DNA of 64,000 nt from Anoplopoma fimbria (GCF_027596085.1 NC_072460.1:5285512-5349511); one strand, 5' to 3'; counted from the first letter of the stretch, positions 25,573-37,639 are shown. The notes: generated by a model from the letters alone, not told the origin. Translations and numbers: made by a program.

Positions 25573-26650
25573 GTACTGGCAGATGCTGTCTTGTTTGACA
25601 AACGTCTTCAGTCCATGACAGCAAGGGAGCAGCTTCCAACACATTTATTTTTGTCCGGGGAAGAAAAACGCATGAGGCTGCTTTGGATGTATTTCTGGAA
25701 AATCTGCCGCACACCAATCATGTTTGTGTTTCTCTGCTTCAGATGCTTTTCCAGGAGTGAAAACTGAAGCCCGACTGGACGGGCAGATATGTGGCTAGTA
25801 GCCGTAATGATATTGACAGACTGCGGCTCTCACGAGAAGTTGGGACGGCTCACTGACGCATCTGTGTTCACCATTAGAATCTATGTAGAAAAACAGGACA
25901 GGAAAAGAGCTTTAAAGAAATAGTTCATTGAGTGTTTTTGAGTATCATTTGTCTCAACTACCCAGTAAAAAGTGATTTACTATGATAGAAAGTTGAAGCA
26001 AGTACATATATTTCCACTTTGAATCATTATACCTCCAATAGTTTGCAGGAGTAGAAGACGCAGATGGTGCTTTAGCCAACAATTACAATTTAAAGAAAAT
26101 TGCTGGTTATTAGTGTGCCCTTGCGGCTGACAACAAATGTAAATGTTCCACCCCAGTGAAATACGGCCTGACTAGTTTGAGCGAGTTTAACGCTTTGCTT
26201 CATTTCAGTTTCAACTGACAAATACATCTTTTTTCTTTTTTTCTTTAGCTTTCACTTGTGTTGCATCACAGAAGATTGGCTGTCTGCTTCTGCCTCCAAT
26301 GTTTGTCTGGTGTTGCCATCTAGTGGACATATATGGTACTTATAAATAAAGCATCACATATGTGGTATAGGCTCAGTCCATAGTTTTTCATCTACAACCA
26401 GTTGTATCTAGCTATGCAGAGAGTTTCATTCATTTTAACTCTGGATAATTCACATAAAAAACTAGCAACAGTTTAAGTTTTAAAACATATTGTAAAAATT
26501 CTCCATGACAAGTCAAGGTCCTGCATTCAAAGACTAACTTAAGGCTTGGTTTTATGGCCTGCAGCTTAAATGTTTTGGTTCACCCTCAAGTTTCCAAAGC
26601 CAGCAGGCAGCTGTTTTCAGTAAAGAAGAAGAAAAGGAGGAGGAAGAGGA
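24190..26650. other. no gene seen; non-coding with microsatellites
   Basis: It contains short GA runs (24847-24861), a C run near 24967-24975 and the (TG)n tract at 25493-25571. GC content is higher than in the left part of the window, but no splice-bounded coding frame is visible. A purine-rich AGG/AGA stretch lies at 26625-26660. Confidence 0.5.
25493..25571. repeat. (TG)n microsatellite
   Basis: About 79 bp of nearly uninterrupted TG. Antisense reading frames give only HTHTHT translation. Confidence 0.95.
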
Positions 26651-26654
26651 GAAG

Positions 26655-27205
26655 AAGAAGGCATGCTTTGAATCTTAGCACCAAAGCCAAATTAAAGCTG
26701 TTTTCATATCATCAGGCCCTGGAAACAGTCCTCTGTGCTTTAATCACCTCTCGGCTTGTATACGGTAATTCCCTGTATTTGGGGTTGACCCATTCAAAAT
26801 ACAGCTGCTAGACTTTAACCTGGAACACAGAAAAGACATCTGTCCGGTCTTGGCTCACCAGTCAAATAGAGAATTGATTTTAAAATGTTACATGCATTAT
26901 TCACAAAATACATTGTTGACCTGCTAAGTGTATAATCTTCAGCTCCATGGCTCTGAAATAGCCTCCCGTTCCACATTAGTTCCGGTTCCACCATTGTCAA
27001 CTTTAAATATAATAATTCCATTTTTTGGCCTTTCATTTGTTGTTTTACTGTAATACATGGTTGACTTTTATGGAACTTTTCTGTCTTTAATTATGTATAT
27101 CTGTATTGACAAATATCCTAACCCATCTGCCTCGACTGGAAAGCCCTTCTCATCTTCACATCTCCTGTTTTTAAAAGTATTATATAAATGAACTGACTTG
27201 ACTTT
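26655..27205 (+). mobile_element. decayed LINE 3' end (second family)
   Basis: A frame at 26660-26811 reads AKLKLFSYHQALETVLCALI followed by TSRLVYGNSLYLGL. This resembles the conserved [11 protein letters not shown] block of teleost LINE reverse transcriptases. It continues, with stops and shifts, through an AARL-like segment near 26800. The 3' end near 27165-27205 (TTTTAAAAGTATTATATAAA then TGAACTGACTTGACTT) matches the usual tail of such elements. It is inactive and 5' truncated. Confidence 0.6.
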
Positions 27206-29290
27206 CTTAATCCCTAAAGGAAATTCAATTGTTTTCACTATGTTTTTGATGGGGGGTAGCATGGCAAGAAGACTAACGAGACATCAGTCCACAAAATGTT
27301 TAAACTATACCACTTCTCATCAAACATTGTAGTTTCTGTATCTTGAATGGCAGGGTATCGCCCAAACCAAATAGGTGAATGTGTAATATTTATTATGCTT
27401 GCTATGTTTTATATATAAGATATTGTTTATATTGTTTTACTTCAATGATTTGTACATTTGTTTTGTTGATGTAGTCTTAATATTTGATGACAAATGACAA
27501 TTGACGGCAGGGTCATCCTTTAACGGCATCCTTTAGCGTCGGATATTATAACATGGTTGCTATTTATGATTTGGTTATTATAAATAATTGAATTAGTTTT
27601 CAGCAACATCACCACACACGCAGGAAAGGATACATTGTTAATTGATGATTGATTGTGGACTGATGTTCGTTGAGTCTTTTCATGAATTGCTTCAGTCAGG
27701 GTTCCCCAATCAGATGTCATTCGATCCTGGCTCCTAACCGTCCATGCTGATGTGTCCTAAATCAATCACACTTAACCCCAAAGCAGCAGTTCCTGTGATG
27801 TATTTATGAATGTTAGTCCTGATGGGCAGGTTCTTGCATGGTAGCCCCTGTCATATGGGTGTGATTGGGTGAATGATTAGTAATGTCAAAGTGTTTTTGA
27901 GTGGTCGGAAGACTCACTTATACATTACATTACAGTCCATTTACCATTTAATTGTTTTCTGCGATTTACTTGATTTCATGAATTGTTCCTTTGTTCTTTT
28001 CCTTTATAATGTCATTATCACTTGGTGCTAACCCCTAACTAACATTCATGCCGTAAATCACATCAAACTGAATTACAAAGCAGCAGCGATTGATGATTTC
28101 ACTTTGATGAGTGCTGCCATCGGTCCTTCTCTGACACACCACGGGCCACACTCGCTCTCTAACTCCTCTGTCTGCAGATGGTTTTTGATGTGTCCGCTCT
28201 ACACTCTCACTTGACTTACCACTGATGCAGTTTATGACACAACTGCAATAATACCATAAAGCACTATAAACCGGACAATAATTCACCAGCCCGTTCCTGC
28301 CAAACAATGCTGTACTTGGTGTTGATGGAAAGTAGGAAAGTGAATATGCAGACGGGGGGCAGAGTCGGTGAGCCGCAGCACGTAGAACAGGGTTATATAA
28401 CAGTGGTGTTAAACAATGACACAAAGGCACCTGACCTCCCACTGTACCACACCACAGCTGTGGTCTGCTTCACTGCCCTCCACATAATAATATCCTAATT
28501 CTAGGAACACACTGGAAGTGGAAAAATCTGTCACCGTCTGACAGCGGAAAAGTTTCGTTTATAACTTTTCGAGAGACAAAGAACATTTGTTTTAGTTTCC
28601 CCGAGTTCAGGCATGTTGCTGAATGAAGTTTGAAAATCCTGTTTATCATTTTTTTTCTTCCTGTAGAATCAATACAACAAGGTTTACTGTTATATATATT
28701 ATTTATACATCATATATTATAACTCTACCTAAGCTGTGTTTTGGTCTGCTCATACAGTCTGGAGGGTTTCCATGAACCAGTCTGTCCTTATCCGACCTCT
28801 GAGACTCTCCTCCCCTGTAGCTGTTGGCTACCTAGAGCACCACATACCACCCTCCACAGGCCTGCCCCTGGGCTCGCCGCCAGCAACTTTCAAATAATGG
28901 GGGCCCGGTGCCAACCTGCACTTGAAAAGTAGTTAGTTGGGGGGGGTTAAAAGGTTGCAACTCAGCTCTCGTTGTATTTATTTTACTCGCTTCCTCACAC
29001 ACTCCCATGTCCTGCCCCGCTGTAAAATATAGCCCCCCCCAGCCCCGTGTCCTAACGGGACCTCACCTAAAGGGACCTCGTCGTCTCAGCTCTGTCTGTG
29101 CTGGAAAATATGGAGGGAGTTCAAAGGGTGAATGAGAGACAGTAACTCAACTCAACCAGCTTTCTCTTTCTCGCTCTGCCAGTCCAATCACATGCTTTGT
29201 CAGATTGTTTACTTGTATGGGGTTGATCTCCCTCCCTCTCTCCCTCTCTCTTCCTCCCATCCAACCTCTCTCTCCTCCCACCCACAAGTT
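27206..29290. other. no gene seen; 5' flank of cox4i2
   Basis: AT-rich to about 28.7 kb, then GC- and pyrimidine-rich towards 29.3 kb, with C runs (29033-29040) and CCCTCTCTCC-type tracts (29230-29280). The latter part may contain the cox4i2 promoter. A very small fragment similar to the L2 tail (TACATTACATTACAGTCCAT) is at 27922-27942. Confidence 0.45.
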
Positions 29291-29299
29291 GGTTCCTCC

Positions 29300-29442
29300 T
29301 CAGTGTTGTGTGCGGCGATAAGAGCAGAGACGAAAAGGGAAAGACGGCCTAAACAGCCCTTCTCTCTCAAGATTCTGCCTTTTTTTTGGTTGTTGCTGCT
29401 GCATTTTCTGATCCTGCAGGTTCACTCTCTCTTGCGACTACA
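29300..29442 (+). other. cox4i2: probable cox4i2 5'UTR exon 1
   Basis: The first coding exon begins exactly at its ATG, immediately after an acceptor AG (31003-31004). An upstream non-coding exon is therefore required. The best candidate ends at a strong donor, ACA|GTGAGT (GT at 29443-29444). It follows a pyrimidine-rich, TATA-less region with the transition expected for a housekeeping-type start. The start coordinate is a guess; only the donor is well supported. An alternative donor CAG|GTTCAC lies at 29420. Confidence 0.35.
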
Positions 29443-29990
29443 GTGAGTATTTATCTTCGCTGAATCACATAATCAGACTATAATGGTGTCGGTCAAGGAG
29501 TAGATGACGGAGGTTTAGACTCCCCGCCCCCCCCCGACCCCCTCCCTTAACCCCACTGAGCCAGGGAGAGTGGCGGACGTGCAGAAGAGACAGTAAACTG
29601 TGAAACTGATCGGGCTGAGAGATTTGTGGAGCTGTATAAAGTTAGAACAGGAAGCTAAATAAAATGCGTCAAACCTGATGGTGCTGTGTTTATACCAGAA
29701 TAAAAGCATGATCTGGTGTTTAGAGAGGTTGCTCCAGACGGTTCCATGCCATTGTTTAACCTGCAGGGAAGACACGTATTCCTCCCTACTGAGAGAAAAC
29801 ATTGTTCCTTCCAGTAACTTCTTGAACATAACATAAAAAAGGGGACTGAATAGCTGAAAGTAAGTCACTCTTACTCTTTGTCCTTAAATCAGATAGTAAG
29901 CAGGTCAGAAGTTTCTGTTTACTTCTGTCCGTTTAAGGTCAGCTCGGATTCTAAAATTGACTAAATGCCAATTTCCGCCATTTTCATTTG

Positions 29991-30022
<32 letters not shown>

Positions 30023-31004
30023 TAAGCTACAGTAAAACAGGTGAAAGGACAAACACAAAAGCAATATGAGAGAAACTCTTTAAACATAATTATGCAACTC
30101 ATGCATTTCCTCAAAAATCAACGCAGTATGAATGCACTGTTGCCATGCCATAATATGATCTGTTGCACAGGTACTTCCAGAGCGTTCTACTTGTATATAA
30201 ACATACATAGCTTAACGGCAATTCCAGTATTATCACCCTAATCAGCCATTTCCATCCCTGCACAAAATCACCTGGTATTTATCACTTGCATTTACAGCAA
30301 TGCCCTTTTCACTGGAGCATACATGATGAAGCTGCACTAATGTATAGTGTGATGTTTTTAACTGAACTTCTGTTTTTTCAAAAAGGTCATATCTGAACTT
30401 TAAAAAGGTCACAATAAGGTAAAGGTGTTGCTCCTGCTTGGCTTTTAGGCCCCTCCCTCCTCCGTCCCTGTGAAAACTTTCATTTTGTTTTAGTGGTCGG
30501 CTTATTCACTGCTGTGTATTTAACTGTAAAGACTAATGAGGGAGTCAGACTGGCTGATAACAGATTTGGCATCCATGCAGGCCACCTTTACAAAGCACTT
30601 AATGAGATCTTCTGATTCACTGTTGTGAATAACATTAGGCGGACACATAGGTATGTCCACTGTTTGCTTTTCAGAGACAATCAATGGCCAATTAAATAGT
30701 AGAAATGAATCAATACATGTAAATGGAGAGTTTTCCTTTTTGTCAGTGTGCAATAGATAAAAAAAAAGAACCTTCTTGACTGTTGGTTGTGGTTACTGCC
30801 CTTCTGAGAGTCTTTAAATACTAAATGTTTAGCATTTTCTATTTTCGTCCTGCTTAAAATACAGTTATCTTTGTTACAGAGTACTGTAGGTGGACTTGGC
30901 ATTTACTGCAAAAAAGCACACGTGCAAAAAAACCATTAGTCAAAGAAGCATTTGTATTTATTTATTGATGAACTTGTACTTTTCTTTCACTGACCTGTTT
31001 CCAG

Positions 31005-34000
31005 ATGCTCCACCTGATTTCGCGGCGCATGGGCAGCCTGGTGGCCAGGCGCGCGACAGCGGCCCTTACCAGCAGCAGCGTGAGGATGTCGAGCCACGGT
31101 AACGGTTCCATGACCTGCTGCCAAAGAAGCCAAACCATACATACTCTCCGTGTAGCAGAGATATCTTTATCTGATACAGTCTGGAAGACGTTTTCAAACG
31201 TTTCTCCATAACGTCCCGGGTCAAAGGTCACGACATCACAGGTGGTCTCCTATACGCAGGTGTTGTGACCCATCAGATTCAGGGACCAATTAGGATTTTA
31301 TTAAACCATTTATCGTGCTTTAAATTAGATTTACAGTAAATCTATTTACTTAAATACAGTACCTGAGTAAATCATTTACTCAAGTACTGTATTTAAGTAA
31401 ATATGTGAGGTACTACTTTATACTTGAACTCCACTACATTTATTAGGGAAATATTGTACCATACACAAAAATCATTTGACAGCTTTATCTACTAGTTGGG
31501 CTACGTGGTGGGTTAAGAGTTTGGCGTACAACCCCCCCCTCCCCCAAAATAGCTTAAATATATGATATATTCCCCAACATGATATAGACTTAGAGCTGAA
31601 ACTATTCATCAATTAATCCAATTATATGAAAACTCATATGATAGAGAACATTTTCAGCAGAGGATCCATAATGCAAATAACAATCACTTGCAGCCCTGTA
31701 CACAATAGTTAAAGATGATTTAGTACCCTCTGAGCCACAGCTGCCCCGTATGGTAACCGAGTATTTTTACAGTGTGGTATTAATACACTAACTTAAGTAC
31801 AGTACCTGAATACTTCCTCCACTACTGGAAACTTTATATGTTGATAGCAGGGGTGTGAACAGGTCTTCAACTGTAGAGCACTAACCATCGGTCAATATCT
31901 GAATTACTTTTTTGACTAGTTAACCGAGTGTCCCTGAATCTGATGGGTCACACAATTTGGTGTTACACCAGTACATATATATATATTTTTAATCAGTCTA
32001 AAGTGGCCTCTAACCAGCAGATGGCGCTGCTGTAATTGGCATCGATGACAGATGGTCCTCGGGGCCATCGTGTTTGACACATGTTCCCACTTTCTAACCA
32101 GGGTTGTTGTTGTTGTTTTACTGTTCTCTTGACTGTTCGTTGTTGCAGCAGTTGGTTCCAAACGTGACCCTTCCTGTCTCTGTCCGTCCAGAGGTGTCAG
32201 GGGCAGCGGACATGTCTCGGCCGATGTACTGTGACCGTCTGGACACCCCTCTGCCCGACAGACCCTACAAAGAAGAACTGACAGCTGCTGACAAGAGCCT
32301 GAAACAGAAGGAGAAGGGGCCCTGGAACCAGATGACCAACGAGGAGAAGATCGCCTGTAGGTCCCTCTCTACTCACAGGATGAGACTGTTTGGCTGCTCA
32401 CTATTAAGACAAAAACACAACAGGTTTGAAAGGCATCTAAAATGAAAACACACTTTAAATTCATAACCCAGGATTAATTTTAAACCATAGGGTAACCAGT
32501 GGTGAGAGTAACTGAGGCAGAAGTACTATTCCTACAGTAAGTACAAATTCAAAATGTTATGCTACATCTCGAAGTGGATGGCGACACACCACCTGAAGCT
32601 CAACCTGGACAAAACCGAGCTACTGTTCCTCCCGGGGAAGGGCTGCCCGCACCGAGACCTGTCCATCACCATTGATGATGCCGTAGTGACGCCAACTCGG
32701 ACTGTGAGGAATCTGGGTGTGACCCTGGACGACCAACTGTCGTTCTCAGCAAACATTGCATCGGTCACACGCTCCTGCAGATTCCTCCTCTACAACATCA
32801 GGAGGATTCTCCCCTTCCTCACTGAGGAGACGGGTGCTCATCCAGGCTCTGGTCATCTCCCGCCTGGACTACTGCAACTCACTACTTGCCGGAGCCCCGG
32901 CGTCGGCCATCAGACCTCTGGAGCTTGTCCAGAAAGCTGCAGCACGTCTGGTGTTCAATCGCCCCAAGTTCTCTCACACAACTTCCCTTCTCCGTTCTCT
33001 ACACTGGCTCCCTGTAAGAGCTCGCATCCAGTTTAAGACTCTGGTGCTAGCCTACAGGGCAGTGAAAGGAACAGCTCCTTCCTATCTCCAGGCCTTGGTC
33101 AAGCCCTACACCCCCGCCCGACCACTTGGCTCTGCTGCCTCGGGGCGATTGGTTGCCCCGTCGCTCAGAGGTCCCTGCAGCCGATCCACCCGGTCACAGC
33201 TTTTTTCTGTCCTGGCCCCTCAGTGGTGGAATGAACTCCCCACTGACGTCAGGACAGCAGAGTCGCTGCCCATCTTTAGGCGCAGGCTGAAAACTCACCT
33301 CTTCAAGAAGCACTACCCTGAGCCTTCCTCGTAGCACTTATTGCATTCGTATTAGTTGTTGCACTTACTGTATTCGTATCAGTTCGCCGCACTTATTGAA
33401 TTCGTATTCGTTTACTGCACTTATCCTATTCGTAGTAGTTTGTAGCACTTATTGTATTCGTATTAGTCTGTTGCAATTATTGTTTTCGTAGTAATTTGCC
33501 TCTGCACTATACTTTTGCTCTGGTTTATGCTTTAAGATGCTTGTTTAAGAAAGGAGATGCACTTATGACTTCTGGTGACTAGTAGTTCTCTTGAATACCT
33601 ATGTTGAATACACTTCCTGTAAGTCGCTTTGGATAAAAGCGTCTGCTAAATGACTGTAATGTAATGTAATGTAATGTATATTTCCCCTCCACTACATTTA
33701 TCTGATAGCTTAAATTTATTTTACTTTGCAGATTAAGATAAAAAAAACATGGTTATAAAAATACAAAAATAAATTATACAGTCAATTAAACCACAGAACA
33801 ATATCATTATTATTAAATCAAAGATCTCAACAAAAATGGAGAAGAGGGACTTATAGTCCGACCATTATTAGACATTTTCAAACCTTTTTTGTTTCCAAAA
33901 GGTGCTCGATACAAAATTAAGAGCGTAATTATTTCCTCCACAACATGGTGACGGCTGAGCTGACGGCTCGCAGCTAACAGTGCAAACAGTGCAAACAGTG

Positions 34001-35153
34001 CAAACAGTGCAAACAGTGCAAACAGTGCTGAAAGAGCGAACAGTGTTAAACATTGAGGGGGGAACAGGAGGGTGGGAACTATCCCTAGGTGACGGTGCTG
34101 TGAGTCAGGACGCCGTTATCAGCTGTGACCGCCTCATGAGCGCCGTGCAGAGCTACATTAGCTAGCCAGTGGGGTCCGCCGGCATTCTCTGCTCAGGGAG
34201 ACATGACTCAGCTTTATTAATGCTCTGAATATCAGATTGCAAACGTCTAAAGATAGAAATGTGGATAAGAGAGGCCATGAAATGCGACAAGGTCGAACCA
34301 GGGGACATTGCAGCTCAGTCACTATTCAAACTTTGTCACGATGTTGAGTTTTATTAATTAAAATTAAATCTCCCTGTTTTCTCTTCTTGACTTCTTGACC
34401 TCCATCTCACCCATCTCTACTGTCCTCCCCCCCCCCCCCCCCTACAGTGTACCGGCTCATGTTCTGCCAGACCTACCCAGAGATGAGGCAGACGAACGTT
34501 GAGTGGAAGACCGTCATTGGGACTTTCTTCATCTTTTTGGGCTTTACCGGCCTGATAGTCTGGTGGCAGAAAGTCTACGGTAAACCTGCCTTTAACACTC
34601 TTAGGAGGGACAAACCCTGTCTTTTTTACATCCCACAATGATGGTGAAACCTTTGCTTTTTCACACACAACCTCACACACCTGGGGTCACTGCCTCTCAC
34701 TTGGCACAGATCCTTATTTCTCACAGCAGACATTTTCACTTATCATAGCAGGAAACAGCTCAGCGGTGACTAATGACATTACGGCTGGCCCTGTTCCTTT
34801 GAAATGTCCCAGTAAGCCAGCATGTGAGAAACCAGAGCCCTGTAAATGGACTTCAGGCTTTTTGAGATACACCAGTGTTTGACGGGTCAAAGAGAGAGTG
34901 AAAGAGAATAAAACATAAATCAGATGCATAGTTTCAGCAAAATTCAGCATCATGCACTTACAAACTGCACTGTAGTCAATGGAGGTGCTATATATGTCTC
35001 TACTCCTTGTTTGCTGCAGTCTACCCTCCAGCTCCACTGACCTTTGAGGCCGAGTGGCAGGCCAAGCAGCTCCAGAGAATGCTGGACATGAGGATCAACC
35101 CCATCGAGGGCTTCTCCGCCAAGTGGGACTACGAGAAGGGCCAGTGGAAGTAA
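31005..35153 (+). CDS. cox4i2: cytochrome c oxidase subunit 4 isoform 2, mitochondrial (four coding exons)
   Basis: A nuclear-encoded subunit of respiratory complex IV in the inner mitochondrial membrane. The IV-2 isoform is linked to oxygen-dependent tuning of the enzyme in mammals. Coding exons are 31005-31098, 32192-32356, 34448-34579 and 35020-35153. All introns are GT-AG, and every junction falls after the first codon base; together they give 525 nt, or 174 aa plus stop. Residues 1-31 are rich in Arg and Ser with no acidic residue, which fits a matrix presequence. [20 protein letters not shown] (71-90) and YRLMF/EWKT precede one membrane helix at about 108-128 ([20 protein letters not shown]). 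The C-terminus, [20 protein letters not shown] (150-169), is the family signature. It resembles human COX4I2 (171 aa) more than COX4I1, for example in KEKG and in QLQRMLDM. The neighbour bcl2l1 confirms the paralogue by synteny. Cysteines are at residues 45 and 93. Confidence 0.95.
31264..31952. repeat. 23-bp perfect inverted repeat bounding 689 bp
   Basis: The left arm 31264-31286 (TGTGACCCATCAGATTCAGG plus GAC) and the right arm 31930-31952 are exact reverse complements. They bracket the interspersed repeat at about 31340-31830 within cox4i2 intron 2. The arms could be terminal repeats of a larger element or could have arisen by duplication. No clear target duplication is seen outside them. 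Confidence 0.75.
31340..31830. repeat. teleost interspersed repeat (TACTTAAGTACAGTAC type)
   Basis: ATTTACTTAAATACAGTACC, CTCCACTACATTTATTAGG, CAGTGTGGTATTAATACAC, CTTAAGTACAGTACCTGAA and TACTTCCTCCACTACTGG follow the order of a very common percomorph non-autonomous element known to me by sight. A second, LINE-split copy flanks 32561-33678. Confidence 0.55.
32014..32027 (+). promoter_or_regulatory. CTCF-like motif
   Basis: CCAGCAGATGGCGC fits the CTCF core consensus CCASYAGRKGGCRS at every position. It lies in cox4i2 intron 2. Motif match only; occupancy is unknown. Confidence 0.45.
32485..32560. repeat. left half of a repeat interrupted by the L2-type LINE
   Basis: ACCAGTGGTGAGAGTAACTG ... 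AGTAAGTACAAATTC resembles the start of the same element seen at 31340-31830. Its continuation, CCCTCCACTACATTTATCTG, lies at about 33687, beyond the LINE. Confidence 0.5.
32561..33678 (+). mobile_element. 5'-truncated L2-type LINE in cox4i2 intron 3
   Basis: Two frames encode the C-terminal part of a non-LTR retrotransposon reverse transcriptase. About 32566-32820 reads [19 protein letters not shown] and [14 protein letters not shown]. About 32818-33334 reads [40 protein letters not shown] and [20 protein letters not shown], then a stop. A small deletion near 32820-32835 shifts the frame between them. The 3' end has GTCGCTTTGGATAAAAGCGT then CTGCTAAATGACTGTAATG and a (TGTAA)n tail, typical of L2-clade elements. 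It is in the same orientation as cox4i2 and cannot move on its own. Confidence 0.88.
33679..33770. repeat. right half of the LINE-interrupted repeat
   Basis: TATTTCCCCTCCACTACATT then TATCTGATAGCTT and ACTTTGCAGATTAAGAT continue the element whose left half ends at about 32560. Confidence 0.5.
33977..34028. repeat. 9-bp tandem repeat (ACAGTGCAA)
   Basis: Five perfect 9-bp units from 33977 to 34021, followed by a partial sixth (ACAGTGC), in cox4i2 intron 3. The unit is a multiple of three, so both strands stay open, but no coding exon is indicated. Confidence 0.9.
34427..34442 (+). promoter_or_regulatory. cox4i2: poly(C) polypyrimidine tract of the cox4i2 coding exon 3 acceptor
   Basis: Sixteen consecutive C lie five bases upstream of the exon (C16 TACAG|TGTACC). 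They form most of the polypyrimidine tract of this acceptor. A slippage-prone homopolymer at a splice site may vary in length between individuals. Confidence 0.7.
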
Positions 35154-35430
35154 AGAGGGACGGCTGCAGCCCAGACGGCGCAGAGTCCGGACCTGTCTCC
35201 CCTCAGGTTATTGATGTGAAGCCGCAGTTGAAGTCAGTCTCAATTTGAATGTTGTGTTGTAACTGATCGAACCACTAGAAGGATGGCGCTCATTCATTGT
35301 CAATATCCTGAGGGGTCGTGATACTCTGTGCCACCTCCGGCTCTCAGCTTAGGGGCCTCCTCTCCAACCACTGCTGCTTTCTGTCACGGTCCGTCCTGTT
35401 GAGAGCTTATATTAATAAAGTTTTCCCTAT
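35154..35430 (+). other. cox4i2: cox4i2 3'UTR with polyadenylation signal
   Basis: After the TAA at 35151-35153 the first AATAAA is at 35414-35419, giving a 3'UTR of about 0.27 kb. A second AATAAA is at 35507-35512. Either could be used; the first is favoured by position only. Confidence 0.55.
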
Positions 35431-35992
35431 GCTTCTGTCCAGCTCTTTATTATCCGGAGAAAGCTGTGCTCAACTGCTTATCTGCTTCCTTCAAACGCAA
35501 ACAGACAATAAATCTTCTTCAAGAGCTGAGAGAAGATATTAAATGGATTTTTGAAATACTTGCTGTTGTTAAATTCGGCCTCCATTTACTCAAGGATTTA
35601 CTCCATTGTAAAAGTAACTTAAGGATCACTTCTGAATGTTATAAAAAAAATGTTTTTGAGGACCACCTACTTACAGAAATTTCAAAAACGGAGAGAAAAA
35701 ATGAAATGGGCTGTAAACATGCCTCTGTAATCTCTAATCACTACCTGCCATTATGAATCCAAATGGTATTCAGGGGCCTATTTCCTCCTGACACGCTATG
35801 GAGCTTTTCCTGGTACAGGGGTGTCTCCCACATAACTCTTTTCTATTTAGAAATAAACAATCCATTTTGTGTCACTGCATCAAAGGGAACGTTAGCTACC
35901 ACGTTTATTTATTCTAGAGTACAAGTATACTGTAAAATCCCCAAAATATTGTTTTTAATTCTAATCTAACATTTTGGCAGTTACTCCACAGC

Positions 35993-36006
35993 CCACTAGA
36001 TGGCAC
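35993..36006 (+). promoter_or_regulatory. CTCF-like motif between the convergent genes
   Basis: CCACTAGATGGCAC matches CCASYAGRKGGCRS fully. It lies 0.6 kb past the cox4i2 polyadenylation signal, in the spacer before the bcl2l1 3' side. Binding is not demonstrated. Confidence 0.4.
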
Positions 36007-37402
36007 TCTGAGCCCCACCAGTGCCCGGTGGTTGAGAAATGCTGCCATAGACGATGAATGGGAGACTGATGTTGTAAACCCACCCAATGTTTGTTTTCTT
36101 TTTTATACCTAAATGAGCTTTATTTTATTGTTTATTGTGCTCTCAGTTGTGAAACAAGAACATGTAGCCAGAATATTCCCCTGGGTTCTCTTTGTCCTCT
36201 ATAACATATTTTCCCAATTCTGAGGAACACATGACCTTATACACACATTTTAAGTTTTAGCACTCTAGTTTGGGATATGGCAGAGAATAGTTTGAGTTTG
36301 CTAATGATTTTGGTCCTAGACATCAAATTTTAATTCAAAATACATAGATAGAAGTTAGAAGTATTTTATAAAATCAGGTTTCATTTTTCTAAATTCCACA
36401 TACACTTCTCTGTTGCCTCTCTTACTTCAGTATTTCCATCGCCGCTTGCATTTCATCAGCTATTGGGACGTGTTTAAAAAAGACCAACCTGAAGCCAGAT
36501 TGAAATCTCAAAAACTGCAAATTAGATTTCTATGAAATTTTCTACAGACGTGCATGTTCCCCAGAGGATGAATTCCGAATTCCGACTCCACGCTGCTGGA
36601 GGCCTAGGCCGTACTGCTGGGGCCCTCTGGAGGGAAGACGGGCACAGAAGAACCTGAACCAGGAACGACTGCTGCAGTGGAATGAGAGGCTTTCTAAAGG
36701 GACTCCGGTGCTCCATAAACACCACCGCTCTCGTCCACAGCTCATTGCCAATTAGCAAATGTTAACTTCTGCAGCAAAGAGCAGCACACTAAGGCCTGCT
36801 TAGCTATTCCCATTTCCTCACTCATCAGTCAAGCACTCATTTTGTGCATAAAATCTGCTTTCATCCAGCTAATTTGAGAATCTCTTCATGCTTCATGAAA
36901 AAGACACGGCAGACTCAGTACATCTTCCAACATTGGCTTTATTAGATTCAATGTAATTTAGCATTTTACAACGGCATTCTAAGACATAGGAACAGACCAT
37001 TGGACACGGTTGCAATCTTTGACTGCGTAATTCTTTATGGCCAACAGGAGTGAGCCAGAGACCGAACCTTTTTTGAAAATATCCTCTCACTTTGTTTACA
37101 TTTTTCTTGTCTAATGGCAGTCCAATAATCCTACGAAAAAAAAAAAAAAACACACACACAACGAATGACAATGCACACCAATGCAAAGATGGAGTTTAAG
37201 GCCATTTTAAGGGGCACAATTATGCTATTTTTTTTTTTTTACACCAAATATAAATAATGTTTTTAAAAGCCATCAGTTCGGATTTTCATTAAATATGTCA
37301 CTAAGCTAAACCACTAGTCTAATCGGTTTAAATATATATATATAGGGTTGTGCCAATGCTGTCACACTTTCTTCATTTGTGTGCCTCTTTCAAGAACGTT
37401 TT

Positions 37403-37639
<237 letters not shown>

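Noticed and set aside
30890..31102. Alternative ORF overlapping the first cox4i2 coding exon
   Set aside because: It crosses the acceptor AG at 31003-31004 in another frame. The COX4 frame starting at 31005 joins in phase to three more exons.
32554..33334. Reverse-transcriptase-like ORFs as a host gene
   Set aside because: They are the truncated, frame-shifted end of an L2-type LINE with its tail, sitting in a cox4i2 intron.
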